Assembly: GCA_029051915.1 (NCBI GenBank)
Contig: JAIDKM010000375.1
Coordinates: forward strand, 1-6,167
Direction: 5' to 3'
From: Alistipes sp.
Lineage (GTDB): Bacteria; Bacteroidota; Bacteroidia; Bacteroidales; Rikenellaceae
Length of the DNA stretch: 6,167 bases
The translations under genes and the position numbers were made by a program. This document shows, piece after piece, positions 1 through 6,167 of the stretch. The notes below the pieces were generated by a model. That model searched no databases, was not told the origin of the DNA, and saw only the letters and a list, made by a program, of their open reading frames with translations. Each line of letters opens with the position of its first letter. Positions within the stretch are counted from its first letter, which is position 1.

Positions 1-135
1 CGGAAGAGAATCAACAAGCACGGTTTCCGCGCTCGTATGGCTACGGCGAACGGTCGCAAGGTGTTGGCAGCACGTCGCGCGAAGGGACGCAAGAAGTTGA
101 CCGTCTCGGACGAATCGACGTTCAAGTACGCTTAA
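1..135 (+). CDS. rpmH: 50S ribosomal protein L34, C-terminal part (5' end outside window)
   Basis: L34 is a small basic protein of the large ribosomal subunit that binds 23S rRNA. The window opens inside the gene; 44 residues remain before the TAA stop. The visible part carries the family hallmark [19 protein letters not shown], then the basic stretch [15 protein letters not shown]. Compared with the usual start MKRTFQPS, about eight or nine residues are missing to the left. The C-terminus runs about seven residues past the TVSDE region (ESTFKYA), so the full protein would be slightly over 50 residues, against 46 in E. coli. The reading frame is uninterrupted. A strong hairpin terminator follows within 30 bases, so rpmH is the last gene of its transcript, and it converges with the DUF4924 gene. 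The promoter is out of view. Confidence 0.97.
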   Translation, partial: RKRINKHGFRARMATANGRKVLAARRAKGRKKLTVSDESTFKYA

Positions 136-161
136 TCAATCCCCGAAAGGTTGAGTTGCGG

Positions 162-187
162 GCCGGCTTGTAAAAGCCGGCTTTTTT
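162..187 (+). terminator. Intrinsic terminator of rpmH
   Basis: An 8-bp perfect GC-rich stem (gccggctt at 162-169 pairing with aagccggc at 174-181) closes a GTAA tetraloop and is followed directly by six T residues at 182-187. It lies 26 bases after the rpmH stop. The opposite strand has no T-run after the hairpin, so it should act only on the + transcript. Confidence 0.93.
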
Positions 188-311
188 CGTTGCCGGGGCC
201 GAACGCTTTTTCTGACGGTTCTTCTCGCCGCGCCTCTGTTCTCTCCGGTTCTTGTTTTGCCGGCTTCGCGCGTCTCTCCGCTCTCCGTGGTTGTATTGGT
301 TGCCCCGGGGG
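188..311. other. Intergenic gap between convergent genes, no gene seen
   Basis: These 124 bases separate the rpmH terminator from the end of the DUF4924 gene. Read on the - strand the gap is purine-rich (GAGAG and AGAA runs). I see no convincing terminator for the DUF4924 transcript: the only candidate is a 5-bp CCGGC/GCCGG stem with a 10-base loop followed by CTTTT near the rpmH terminator, which is weak. No small gene, RNA or repeat of note is supported here. Confidence 0.6.
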
Positions 312-872
312 TTATTCCTGGTCTTTGTAAAGGTCTATTTCGCCTCGCTCGACTTTGCCGTACATGGCGGCCAGTTCGGCAATGACGGGCGATACCAGGT
401 CGATCGTGTCGGCTACGGCCGGGCGGTCGCCTTGTCCTTTGATGCGGTAGAGCATCACGGCGTAGAGGGCCCGGAAGCAGAGTTCCGTATCGCTCATACC
501 CGGATTGCCTATCACCGACCGCAGCCGCGGCAGTTCGCTTTCCAGCCGCGCGAAGGTCTCCCGATAATGTTTTCCCACCGGAAGTTTCAGCAGTTGCAGA
601 TGCAGGTCGTGCAGATCCTGAATCAGATGGAGCGTATGTTCCAGATGGCCTTTCTCTTCCTTGCCTTCTTGCCGCAGGAGCCCCGCAATGTCGAGATACC
701 ACATCAGAAAGGCCGGTTTCTGTTCTTCGGTCAGTTCCGTGCGGGGGGTTATCAGTTGCGAGTAGATCGCTTCGGGACTGAATTGCAGGGCCCGCAGCAG
801 ATCTTCCACCTGCCACAGATAAAGAATGTATTCGGCGATGTTTTCGCGCCGCTTGGTCTGAGCTATATCCAC
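312..872 (-). CDS. DUF4924 family protein
   Basis: A 186-residue protein of unknown function. It is recognised as DUF4924, a family I know only from Bacteroidetes, mainly by its N-terminus IAQTKRRENIAEYILYLWQVEDLLRA (residues 3-28, shown in parts in the family as IAxxKRxENIAEYxLYxWQ). The remainder looks all-helical, with a His/Leu-rich stretch around residues 76-96 (HLEHTLHLIQDLHDLHLQLL). There is no signal peptide or membrane segment, so it is probably cytoplasmic. The start is GTG, because the conserved N-terminus begins there and no in-frame ATG lies upstream. The stop of the phosphate transporter gene lies one base before this GTG, so translation is probably coupled and the two share a transcript. 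That suggests, but does not show, a link to phosphate uptake. Length and frame look complete. Confidence 0.9.
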   Translation of the reverse strand: MDIAQTKRRENIAEYILYLWQVEDLLRALQFSPEAIYSQLITPRTELTEEQKPAFLMWYLDIAGLLRQEGKEEKGHLEHTLHLIQDLHDLHLQLLKLPVGKHYRETFARLESELPRLRSVIGNPGMSDTELCFRALYAVMLYRIKGQGDRPAVADTIDLVSPVIAELAAMYGKVERGEIDLYKDQE

Positions 873-873
873 T

Positions 874-3105
874 TTACTTGATCCACTTTTTCTCGGTGCG
901 GTGCTTGAGGAAGTATTGTTGCGACTTGAGCAGGTTGCGCGACTGGAGCACCATGTTCTTGGTCTCGGTAAGAATCGTCAGATAGAGCATCGAGGCTTTG
1001 GTGTTCGACTTGGCTTCGTTGATGCGCGTAAGTTCCGACTTGATGGCGTCGGCGATCGATTCGAACAGTTGGTCGCGCAGCGAGAGCACCAGTTCGATGT
1101 CCGTGAAGTCGCCGTCGCGCAGCATCAGGTTGATTCGGCGATAGATCGCTTCCACATCGTCGTTGATGGCCATCAGGTCGCGGGTCTGTTCTACGGAGAG
1201 TCCTTCGTGGTTGTTGTCGATGTGTTCGAATGCCGGACGGGTGATGTGCACCAGCGCCTTGGTCATTTCGTTCAGGTAGTCTACCACCTGGACATAGTAG
1301 TGCGCCGTGTTGACATCGCCGCTTTGCAGACGCTTGAGGGTCGGCAGGAGCGCATATTTGCGGTCGCGCGATTGGTAGAACAGGTCGTTCGACTCCTTGA
1401 CCATGTCGCGCAGCACCTTGCGGTTTTCTTTCAGTACGGCGATCAGCGTGCGGTCGTAGATCTTCGTCGCGCATTCCATCGTGTGTCCCACTTCTTCGCG
1501 CAGGGCGGCGATGATGTCGTTGTTCGTCTCCGGCTTTTCTTCGTCGGATCGGGCGGCCGCCGCGCGGGCTTTCTTCGAGAAGCGGCTCTGGAAAAGAATC
1601 CAGCCGCAGAGTCCCGTTACAACGATGGTCGCCACCGTGCCTCCGTAGATCAGCACCAGTCCCACGGCCAGCGAGATCAGAAAACCGCCCAGCGCCGTTA
1701 CGAACCATCCCGCCACCACGGTCATGACGCCCGAAATGCGGTATACGGCGCTTTCGCGGCCCCAGGCGCGGTCGGCCAGCGACGAGCCCATCGCCACCAT
1801 GAAGCATACGTAGGTCGTCGACAGAGGCAGTTTGAGCGACGTGGCCAGCGAGATCAGCAGGGCCGAGGTCGTCAGGTTGACCGTCGCGCGGATCATGTCG
1901 TAGGGAGCTCCGCTGTGTTCCACGTCTTCGTATTCGAAGCGCTTGCCCACCGCGTCGCGGACTTTTTCCGGCACCACCCGTTCCAGTCCGTTGTTGATGT
2001 TCAGGGCGATGCGTACCAGCGTGCGCGAGAAGACCGACGAGGCGTATTGTTCCTGCCCGTCGTCGCCTTGCGTCGAGAGCGAAAGTTCCGTCTTCGTAAC
2101 GCGCAGGATGGCATTTTTCGAGCCCCAGAGCGCCACGATCATCACGGCGCCGGCAGCCAGCAGAATGTAAAGGTTGGCCGGGACGTTCTCGGCCAAAGGT
2201 TCCATAAGCATCTGCGCATCGCCCGTGGCTCGGGCGAACGAGTAGGCGTCGAATCCCGCGACCGGCACGCCGATGAAGTTCACCAGGTCGTTGCCGGCGA
2301 AGGCCAGCGACAGGGCGAATACGCCCGAGAGGATCGTGATCCGCAGGATGTTGATCTTGAACCGTTGGATGAAGAAGAGCAGCAGCGAGCAGACGATCCA
2401 GCAGATGGCCAGCGCCAGCCACAGGTGGCGGTCGATCAGTTGTACGAACGAGTATCCGGCCAGCAGCGAGCGGAGTCCCTTGAATACGGCGAAGTAGATC
2501 ACCGCCGTGAGCGAGATGCCGCACCAGAAGGCTCCGTATCGCCGGAAGAGGGTCGTATAGCGGAACGAGAAGATCAGGCGCGAGATGTACATCAGCACCG
2601 AGCCGCACGAGAAGGCGATCACCACCGAGAGCAGGATCGCCGAGACGACGCCCATCGCCCGCGAGGAGTTGATGTATTCGCCGAGCGCCGAGAGTCCGAG
2701 TTCGGGGTCGGCGCCGATCTTGTAGATCGAGACGGCGACGGCCGAGCCGAGCAGACAGAAGATCAGCGACACGGTGGTCGACGTGGGCAGTCCCCACGAA
2801 TTGTAGAGTCCCAGCAGGATGACGTTGGCGAACATGACGCCCAGATAGAGCATCATCACTTCATGGAACGTGAATAGTCCGGGGTTGAACATGCCGCTGC
2901 GGGCTACTTCCATCATGCCGCTCGACGTGGCTACGCCGATGACGATGCCGACCGACGCCACCAGTAGGATGGTGCGTATTGACGCGGCTTTGGAGCCGAG
3001 GGCCGAATTGAGGAAGTTCACTGCGTCGTTGGTAACGCCGACGAAAAGACCGGAGACGGCGAGGATAGCCAGGATGCCGACAATGACGGTGTAGATTTCG
3101 CTCAT
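874..3105 (-). CDS. PiT-family inorganic phosphate transporter with C-terminal PhoU-like domain
   Basis: A 743-residue inner-membrane symporter predicted to import inorganic phosphate (PiT/PHO4 family). The two inverted halves each carry a family motif: GVTNDAVN at residues 23-30 and GNDLVNFIG at 271-279. Each half also has a P-x-STT motif, GLPTSTT at 105-111 and LPLSTT at 426-431. About a dozen hydrophobic segments lie between residues 4 and 507, interrupted by a polar loop at about 331-405. Residues about 525-743 form a soluble, charged, helical tail resembling PhoU/DUF47 (for example HYYVQVVDYLNEM near 602-614), which in related systems regulates phosphate transport. This fused form is familiar in Bacteroidetes. 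ATG at 3105 is preferred over an upstream in-frame TTG at 3132, because the -7-like box overlaps that TTG and the family N-terminus starts near MSEIYTVIVG. The DUF4924 gene follows after one base. Confidence 0.93.
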   Translation of the reverse strand: MSEIYTVIVGILAILAVSGLFVGVTNDAVNFLNSALGSKAASIRTILLVASVGIVIGVATSSGMMEVARSGMFNPGLFTFHEVMMLYLGVMFANVILLGLYNSWGLPTSTTVSLIFCLLGSAVAVSIYKIGADPELGLSALGEYINSSRAMGVVSAILLSVVIAFSCGSVLMYISRLIFSFRYTTLFRRYGAFWCGISLTAVIYFAVFKGLRSLLAGYSFVQLIDRHLWLALAICWIVCSLLLFFIQRFKINILRITILSGVFALSLAFAGNDLVNFIGVPVAGFDAYSFARATGDAQMLMEPLAENVPANLYILLAAGAVMIVALWGSKNAILRVTKTELSLSTQGDDGQEQYASSVFSRTLVRIALNINNGLERVVPEKVRDAVGKRFEYEDVEHSGAPYDMIRATVNLTTSALLISLATSLKLPLSTTYVCFMVAMGSSLADRAWGRESAVYRISGVMTVVAGWFVTALGGFLISLAVGLVLIYGGTVATIVVTGLCGWILFQSRFSKKARAAAARSDEEKPETNNDIIAALREEVGHTMECATKIYDRTLIAVLKENRKVLRDMVKESNDLFYQSRDRKYALLPTLKRLQSGDVNTAHYYVQVVDYLNEMTKALVHITRPAFEHIDNNHEGLSVEQTRDLMAINDDVEAIYRRINLMLRDGDFTDIELVLSLRDQLFESIADAIKSELTRINEAKSNTKASMLYLTILTETKNMVLQSRNLLKSQQYFLKHRTEKKWIK

Positions 3106-3129
3106 GTTGTAGGTTTTGCAACTCGACAA

Positions 3130-3137
3130 CAAAGTTA
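3130..3137 (-). promoter_or_regulatory. Candidate -7 box upstream of the phosphate transporter gene
   Basis: On the - strand the bases read TAACTTTG, an exact match to the Bacteroidetes -7 consensus TAnnTTTG. It sits 24 bases before the preferred ATG, giving a short leader of about 20 bases. No TTTG -33 element lies at the usual 19-21 base spacing; that place is occupied by a GC-rich palindrome. The promoter may therefore be weak, activator-dependent or a chance match. Confidence 0.5.
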
Positions 3138-3173
3138 CTCCATTTTTCCGTACGGCCGCGGCCGCCGGGCATT

Positions 3174-3185
3174 GTTAACGTTAAC
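3174..3185. promoter_or_regulatory. Perfect 12-bp palindrome GTTAACGTTAAC, possible operator
   Basis: The sequence is a perfect palindrome and also a tandem repeat of GTTAAC. It is AT-rich within a GC-rich gap. It centres roughly 55 bases upstream of the transcription start inferred for the phosphate transporter gene, a position suited to an activator. It does not resemble the E. coli Pho box. A regulatory role is inference only. Confidence 0.25.
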
Positions 3186-3251
3186 TTAATATAGGCCCGT
3201 GCTCCGGGTTGTTCCGGGCGCGTTGTTGTCCGTCGCTGGGGGTAGCGTATC

Positions 3252-3290
3252 AAAAAACGTTCCGGGGAGTCCCGACAGGGCTCCCCGGAA
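3252..3290 (-). terminator. Intrinsic terminator of the EF-G2 gene
   Basis: A long stem (ttccggggag at 3260-3269 against ctccccggaa at 3281-3290, extended inward by one G-T wobble and two C-G pairs) closes a loop of about 5 bases. On the - strand it is followed by CG and then TTTTTT (3257-3252). It begins about 20 bases after the fusA2 stop and separates that unit from the phosphate transporter gene. Confidence 0.92.
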
Positions 3291-3310
3291 TGTCCGGATC
3301 CGGACGAAGA

Positions 3311-5467
3311 TTATTCTTCGTCGGTATCGGTGTAGGCTTTGAGCAGCTTCTCCTGCACGTCGGCCGGCACCTGTTCGTAGTTGGCGAACTTCATCGTGTA
3401 GGTCGCCGAGCCGGACGTCAGCGACGAGAGGGTCGTCGAGTAGCGGTACAATTCGGCCAGCGGCACCATCGCCGTCAGGCGGTCGAATCCCTTGTCCGAT
3501 TCCATGCCGGCGATCATGGCGCGGCGGTTCTGGAGGTCGCTCATCACGGCTCCCATGTAGTCGCTCGGCACCAGCACCTCCACATTGTAGATCGGTTCCA
3601 TGATCTTGGGCCCGGCGTTGCGGAACGCCTCCTTGAAGGCGTTGCGGGCCGCCAGCTTGAACGAGATTTCGTTCGAGTCCACCGGGTGCATCTTACCGTC
3701 GTAGATCACCACACGGATGTCGCGGGCGTAGGATCCCGTCAGCGGGCCTTCGTCCATCTTCTCCATGATGCCTTTCAGGATCGCCGGCATGAAGCGCGCG
3801 TCGATGGCTCCGCCCACGATCGCCGAGTAGAACTGGAGCTTGCCGCCCCACGGCAGGTCGTATTCTTCTTTGGTCTTGACATTGACGACCATGTCGCCTT
3901 TGCCCGGCACTTTGTAGTTCTTCGGTTCGGGCATCCCTTCATAGTAGGGTTCCACGATCATGTGCACTTCGCCGAACTGGCCCGCGCCGCCCGATTGTTT
4001 CTTGTGGCGGTAGTCGGCTTGGGCCACCTTCGTGATCGTCTCTCGATAGGGGATCTTCGGCGCTATGTAGTCGTAGGAGAGTTTGTTTTCCGACAGGATG
4101 CGCGAGCGCAGGATGTTGAGGTGGTGTTCGCCTTGACCCTGGATGATCGTCTGCTTGAGTTCCTTGCTGTAGTCGACCAGAATCGTCGGGTCTTCGAACT
4201 TCGCGTCGTTCAGGATCTTGCCCAGCTTCTCTTCGTCGCCTTGATCTTTGCACTTGAGCGCCGCACGGTAGCGGGGTTCCGGGAATACGATGGGTTCCAC
4301 GGCGATCGGCGCCGCGGCCGCAGCCAGGGTGTCGTTCGTGCGCGTGCCCTTGAGCTTGACGGTGCAGCCGATGTCGCCCGCCGAAAGTTCCGTTACCTTG
4401 ATGCGGTTCTTGCCCGCTACCGCAAAGAGTTGCGAGAGTTTCTCCTTGTTGCCCGTGCGGGTGTTCACCAGCTCCGTTCCTTCGGCGATCTTGCCGCGGA
4501 TCACACGGAAGTAGGTGATCTCGCCGATATGTTGTTCGATCTGGCTCTTGAAAACGAACGCTACGGTCGGCGCTTCGGCGTCGGCCGCGATCTCTTCGCC
4601 TTCGGTCGAGAGGAACGCGGGGGCCTTCAGCGGGCCGGGCGCTACGTTGATGATGAACTCCATCAGACGCTTGGTGCCTATGTCGCGCTTGCCGCTCGTG
4701 CAGAATATCGGCATCACTTCGCGGCGCGACACGCCGATCTTCAGACCTTGCCGGATGTCGTCTTGCGTAAGGGTTCCCTTGTCGAAGTAGAGTTCCATGA
4801 GCGCTTCGTCGTGTTCGGCGGCCATCTCCACCAGTTCCTTGTTCAGGGCCTGGGCTTTCTCCAGCTCGGCGGCCGGAATCTCCAGTTCTTCGCGGTGGCC
4901 GTCCGTATCTTTGAAGCGGTACATCTTCATCATCAGCACGTCGATGAAGGCGTCGAATCCCGGGCCTTGATTGATCGGGTACTGTACGATCACCGGTTTC
5001 ACGCGCGAGGCCGCCTTGATCGACTCGAACGCCGCTTCGAAGTTGGCCTTGTCGTGGTCGAGTTGGTTGATTACGCCGATGACGGGTTTCTTCAGAATGC
5101 GCGCATAGCGGGCTTGGATTTCGCTACCCACTTCCCAGCCGTTGACAGCACTGTAGAGGAATACGCCCACGTCGCCCACCTTGAATGCTGAGAAAAGGTT
5201 GCCGCAGAAGTCGTCCGAGCCCGGGCAGTCGATGATGTTGAGTTTTCGTTCCATGAACTCCGTGAAGAGGATCGTGGAGTAGATCGAACGTTTGTATTCG
5301 TGTTCGATGTCGGTGTTGTCCGAGAGGGTGTTGTTGTTTTCGATCGTTCCCCGGCGGTCGATGACCTTGCCTTCGTAGGCCATCGCTTCGGCCAGGGTGG
5401 TTTTGCCCGTGCCCGGGGCGCCGATCAGTACGATGTTCTTGATCTCTTTGGCTGCATAGTTTTTCAT
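3311..5467 (-). CDS. fusA2: Elongation factor G paralogue EF-G2, degenerate GTPase centre
   Basis: A 718-residue cytoplasmic translation factor with the full EF-G domain order: G domain (about 1-285), domain II (about 300-385), domain III (about 395-470), domain IV (about 471-620, with YRHKKQSGGAGQFGEV at 486-501 and HPVDSNEISFKLA at 594-606) and domain V (about 625-705). The P-loop GAPGTGKTT (16-24) is kept, but other GTPase motifs are altered: RGITI of switch I reads YKRSI (58-62), DTPGHVDF reads DCPGSDDF (80-87) with Ser84 at the catalytic His position, and NKMD reads NQLD (134-137). Domain IV holds about 26 extra residues near 512-541. These traits match B. thetaiotaomicron EF-G2, reported to sustain translocation without GTP hydrolysis during carbon starvation. 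ATG at 5467 is chosen because the upstream in-frame TTG at 5530 lies inside the likely promoter. A canonical EF-G should be encoded elsewhere. Confidence 0.93.
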   Translation of the reverse strand: MKNYAAKEIKNIVLIGAPGTGKTTLAEAMAYEGKVIDRRGTIENNNTLSDNTDIEHEYKRSIYSTILFTEFMERKLNIIDCPGSDDFCGNLFSAFKVGDVGVFLYSAVNGWEVGSEIQARYARILKKPVIGVINQLDHDKANFEAAFESIKAASRVKPVIVQYPINQGPGFDAFIDVLMMKMYRFKDTDGHREELEIPAAELEKAQALNKELVEMAAEHDEALMELYFDKGTLTQDDIRQGLKIGVSRREVMPIFCTSGKRDIGTKRLMEFIINVAPGPLKAPAFLSTEGEEIAADAEAPTVAFVFKSQIEQHIGEITYFRVIRGKIAEGTELVNTRTGNKEKLSQLFAVAGKNRIKVTELSAGDIGCTVKLKGTRTNDTLAAAAAPIAVEPIVFPEPRYRAALKCKDQGDEEKLGKILNDAKFEDPTILVDYSKELKQTIIQGQGEHHLNILRSRILSENKLSYDYIAPKIPYRETITKVAQADYRHKKQSGGAGQFGEVHMIVEPYYEGMPEPKNYKVPGKGDMVVNVKTKEEYDLPWGGKLQFYSAIVGGAIDARFMPAILKGIMEKMDEGPLTGSYARDIRVVIYDGKMHPVDSNEISFKLAARNAFKEAFRNAGPKIMEPIYNVEVLVPSDYMGAVMSDLQNRRAMIAGMESDKGFDRLTAMVPLAELYRYSTTLSSLTSGSATYTMKFANYEQVPADVQEKLLKAYTDTDEE

Positions 5468-5505
5468 ATGGCGGAAAGTTTTAAGGTTTTTCGGTTTGTC
5501 GACTA

Positions 5506-5535
5506 TAAATATACGAAATTTTCGGAACAAACAAA
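5506..5535 (-). promoter_or_regulatory. Candidate fusA2 promoter
   Basis: On the - strand a TTTG (-33 element, 5535-5532) is followed after 18 bases by TATATTTA (5513-5506), which matches the Bacteroidetes -7 box TAnnTTTG except for its last base. Transcription would start near 5499 and give a leader of about 32 bases to the ATG at 5467. The leader has no GGAGG; it is A-rich just upstream of the start, as is common in this phylum. I could not identify a binding site for a starvation regulator such as Cur. Confidence 0.6.
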
Positions 5536-5562
5536 AAAATCGCTCCGTGAGGAGCGATTTTT
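5533..5562 (-). terminator. Intrinsic terminator of the peptidase gene (bidirectional form)
   Basis: The stem cgctcc (5541-5546) / ggagcg (5551-5556) with a 4-base GTGA loop is extended by flanking A/T pairs and has a T-run on either strand (5533-5539 on the -, 5558-5562 on the +). On the - strand it follows the peptidase stop by about 70 bases. Its T-tract runs into the TTTG -33 element of the fusA2 promoter. No + strand gene needs it. Confidence 0.9.
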
Positions 5563-5630
5563 CATTCGCAGAATCTTGCAGGATCCGCGGTGGTTCATTG
5601 CCGACAGGACACCGCGAGCCGTCGTTCCGG

Positions 5631-6167
5631 TTATTTTCCCACCGTCGCTTCCAGTTCGTCGACCGTTACGGGGATCTTCTCGTCGCCGATCATGCGGCAG
5701 CCCGTCTCCGTTACCAGCAGGTCGTCTTCGATGCGGATTCCGCCGAAGTCGCGGTAGGCATCGAGCGCTTCGTAGTCGACTATTCCCCGGTAGAGTCCCT
5801 CTGCGCGGCACTTGTCGATCAGTGCCGGGATGAAGTAGATGCCCGGTTCGTCCGACATCACCGTGCCCGGACGCAGGCGCCAGGCCGCACGGTAGATGCA
5901 GGTGCCCGATGCGGCTGTACGTTCGGCGATCGACGAGAAGTCGAACGAGCGTTCGCCTATGGCTTCGCAGTCGTGGACGTCCATGCCGATGCCATGGCCC
6001 AGTCCGTGGGGCATGAAGAGCGTCATGGCGCCCGCCGCCACCGCATCTTCGGCCGCGCCGCGGATCAGTCCCGCGGCTTTCAGTCCTTCCGCCAGCTTCA
6101 GGTAGGCGGCGCGGTGCACGTCGGAGTACATCCTGCCGGGGCGGAGGCTTTCGGCCGCCTGGGCGTG
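5631..6167 (-). CDS. M24B metallopeptidase (aminopeptidase P / Xaa-Pro dipeptidase type), C-terminal part
   Basis: This is a dinuclear-metal peptidase of the pita-bread fold, predicted to cleave the bond before proline in peptides. The reading frame stays open to the right edge, so the N-terminus is outside the window; 178 residues remain. Visible ligands, numbered from the window edge, are His58 in HGLGHGIGMDVHD (54-66), Glu107 in DEPGIYFIPALID (106-118) and Glu147 in GGIRIEDDLLVTETG (142-156). The two metal-binding aspartates of the family would lie upstream, out of view. The PGIYFIPALIDKCRAEG stretch resembles prolidases as much as PepP, so the exact specificity (aminopeptidase P versus Xaa-Pro dipeptidase) is open. 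An internal ATG at 6131 is not the real start, because family sequence continues above it. The segment has no signal peptide or membrane span. It is separated from fusA2 by a terminator. Confidence 0.92.
   Translation of the reverse strand, partial: HAQAAESLRPGRMYSDVHRAAYLKLAEGLKAAGLIRGAAEDAVAAGAMTLFMPHGLGHGIGMDVHDCEAIGERSFDFSSIAERTAASGTCIYRAAWRLRPGTVMSDEPGIYFIPALIDKCRAEGLYRGIVDYEALDAYRDFGGIRIEDDLLVTETGCRMIGDEKIPVTVDELEATVGK

Noticed and set aside
136..816. Same-strand open frame of 226 codons over the DUF4924 gene, running into the gap
   Set aside because: It is a shifted frame with Arg/Thr-rich low-complexity product. DUF4924 is complete in its own frame, so no frameshift needs to be invoked.
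863..2797. Same-strand open frame of 644 codons overlapping the phosphate transporter gene
   Set aside because: It is a shifted frame of the transporter gene. The transporter frame holds both PiT motifs and the PhoU-like tail, while this one gives low-complexity Arg-rich sequence.
901..2877. Open reading frame of 658 codons on the + strand opposite the phosphate transporter gene
   Set aside because: It lies wholly antisense to a well-recognised gene. Its translation is Arg/His/Gln-rich with no recognisable domain. Long antisense frames are expected in GC-rich genes that rarely use TTA, CTA and TCA codons.
3106..3132. Nine-residue N-terminal extension of the phosphate transporter from a TTG at 3132
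   Set aside because: The TTG overlaps the TAnnTTTG box, and the family starts close to the ATG at 3105.
3209..5191. Open reading frame of 660 codons on the + strand opposite the EF-G paralogue
   Set aside because: It is antisense to a clear, intact EF-G-family gene and starts across its terminator hairpin. The product is His/Arg/Phe-rich with no family resemblance, again a codon-bias artefact.
874..5467. A single operon of fusA2, the phosphate transporter and DUF4924
   Set aside because: A strong hairpin with a T-run (3252-3290) follows fusA2 and a candidate promoter precedes the transporter gene, so fusA2 is probably separate.
5468..5530. N-terminal extension of the EF-G paralogue from a TTG at 5530
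   Set aside because: The extension overlaps the likely promoter and has no counterpart in EF-G; the family N-terminus fits ATG at 5467.
1..6167. A new defence, mobile or RNA-based system
   Set aside because: I saw no tandem repeat array, transposase, integrase, tRNA, toxin-antitoxin pair or structured non-coding RNA beyond terminators. The genes are ordinary core genes apart from the already known EF-G2 type.

Overview
The window is about 6.2 kb of GC-rich DNA. It most likely comes from the chromosome of a Bacteroidales gut bacterium, and the high GC fits an Alistipes/Rikenellaceae-type genome better than Bacteroides proper; the genus is inference. The evidence is the DUF4924 protein (a family I know only from Bacteroidetes), a phosphate transporter with a fused PhoU-like tail, an EF-G2-type elongation factor of the Bacteroides kind, promoter-like TAnnTTTG -7 boxes, and start codons without a GGAGG Shine-Dalgarno sequence.

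Layout. At the left edge is the end of rpmH (ribosomal protein L34) on the + strand, closed by a strong intrinsic terminator. Everything else is on the - strand. Reading in the direction of transcription (right to left) there are: the C-terminal part of an M24B Xaa-Pro peptidase running off the right edge; a terminator; an intact paralogue of elongation factor G with a degenerate GTPase centre (EF-G2, fusA2); a second strong terminator; a PiT-family phosphate transporter with a C-terminal PhoU-like helical domain; and, one base after its stop codon, a GTG-started DUF4924 gene. rpmH and the DUF4924 gene converge.

How the genes relate. The peptidase, fusA2 and the pit-DUF4924 pair look like three transcription units, because terminators separate them and a candidate promoter precedes both fusA2 and pit. 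Only pit and DUF4924 look like a true operon. No mobile element, tRNA, CRISPR array or phage gene is visible.

The most notable content is the EF-G paralogue. It has lost the catalytic histidine of the G3 motif and the RGITI switch I motif, and it carries an extra stretch of roughly 26 residues in domain IV. These traits match Bacteroides thetaiotaomicron EF-G2, which is reported to translocate ribosomes without hydrolysing GTP during starvation. This is therefore a known, though remarkable, system rather than a new one, and the rest of the window is ordinary core genome.
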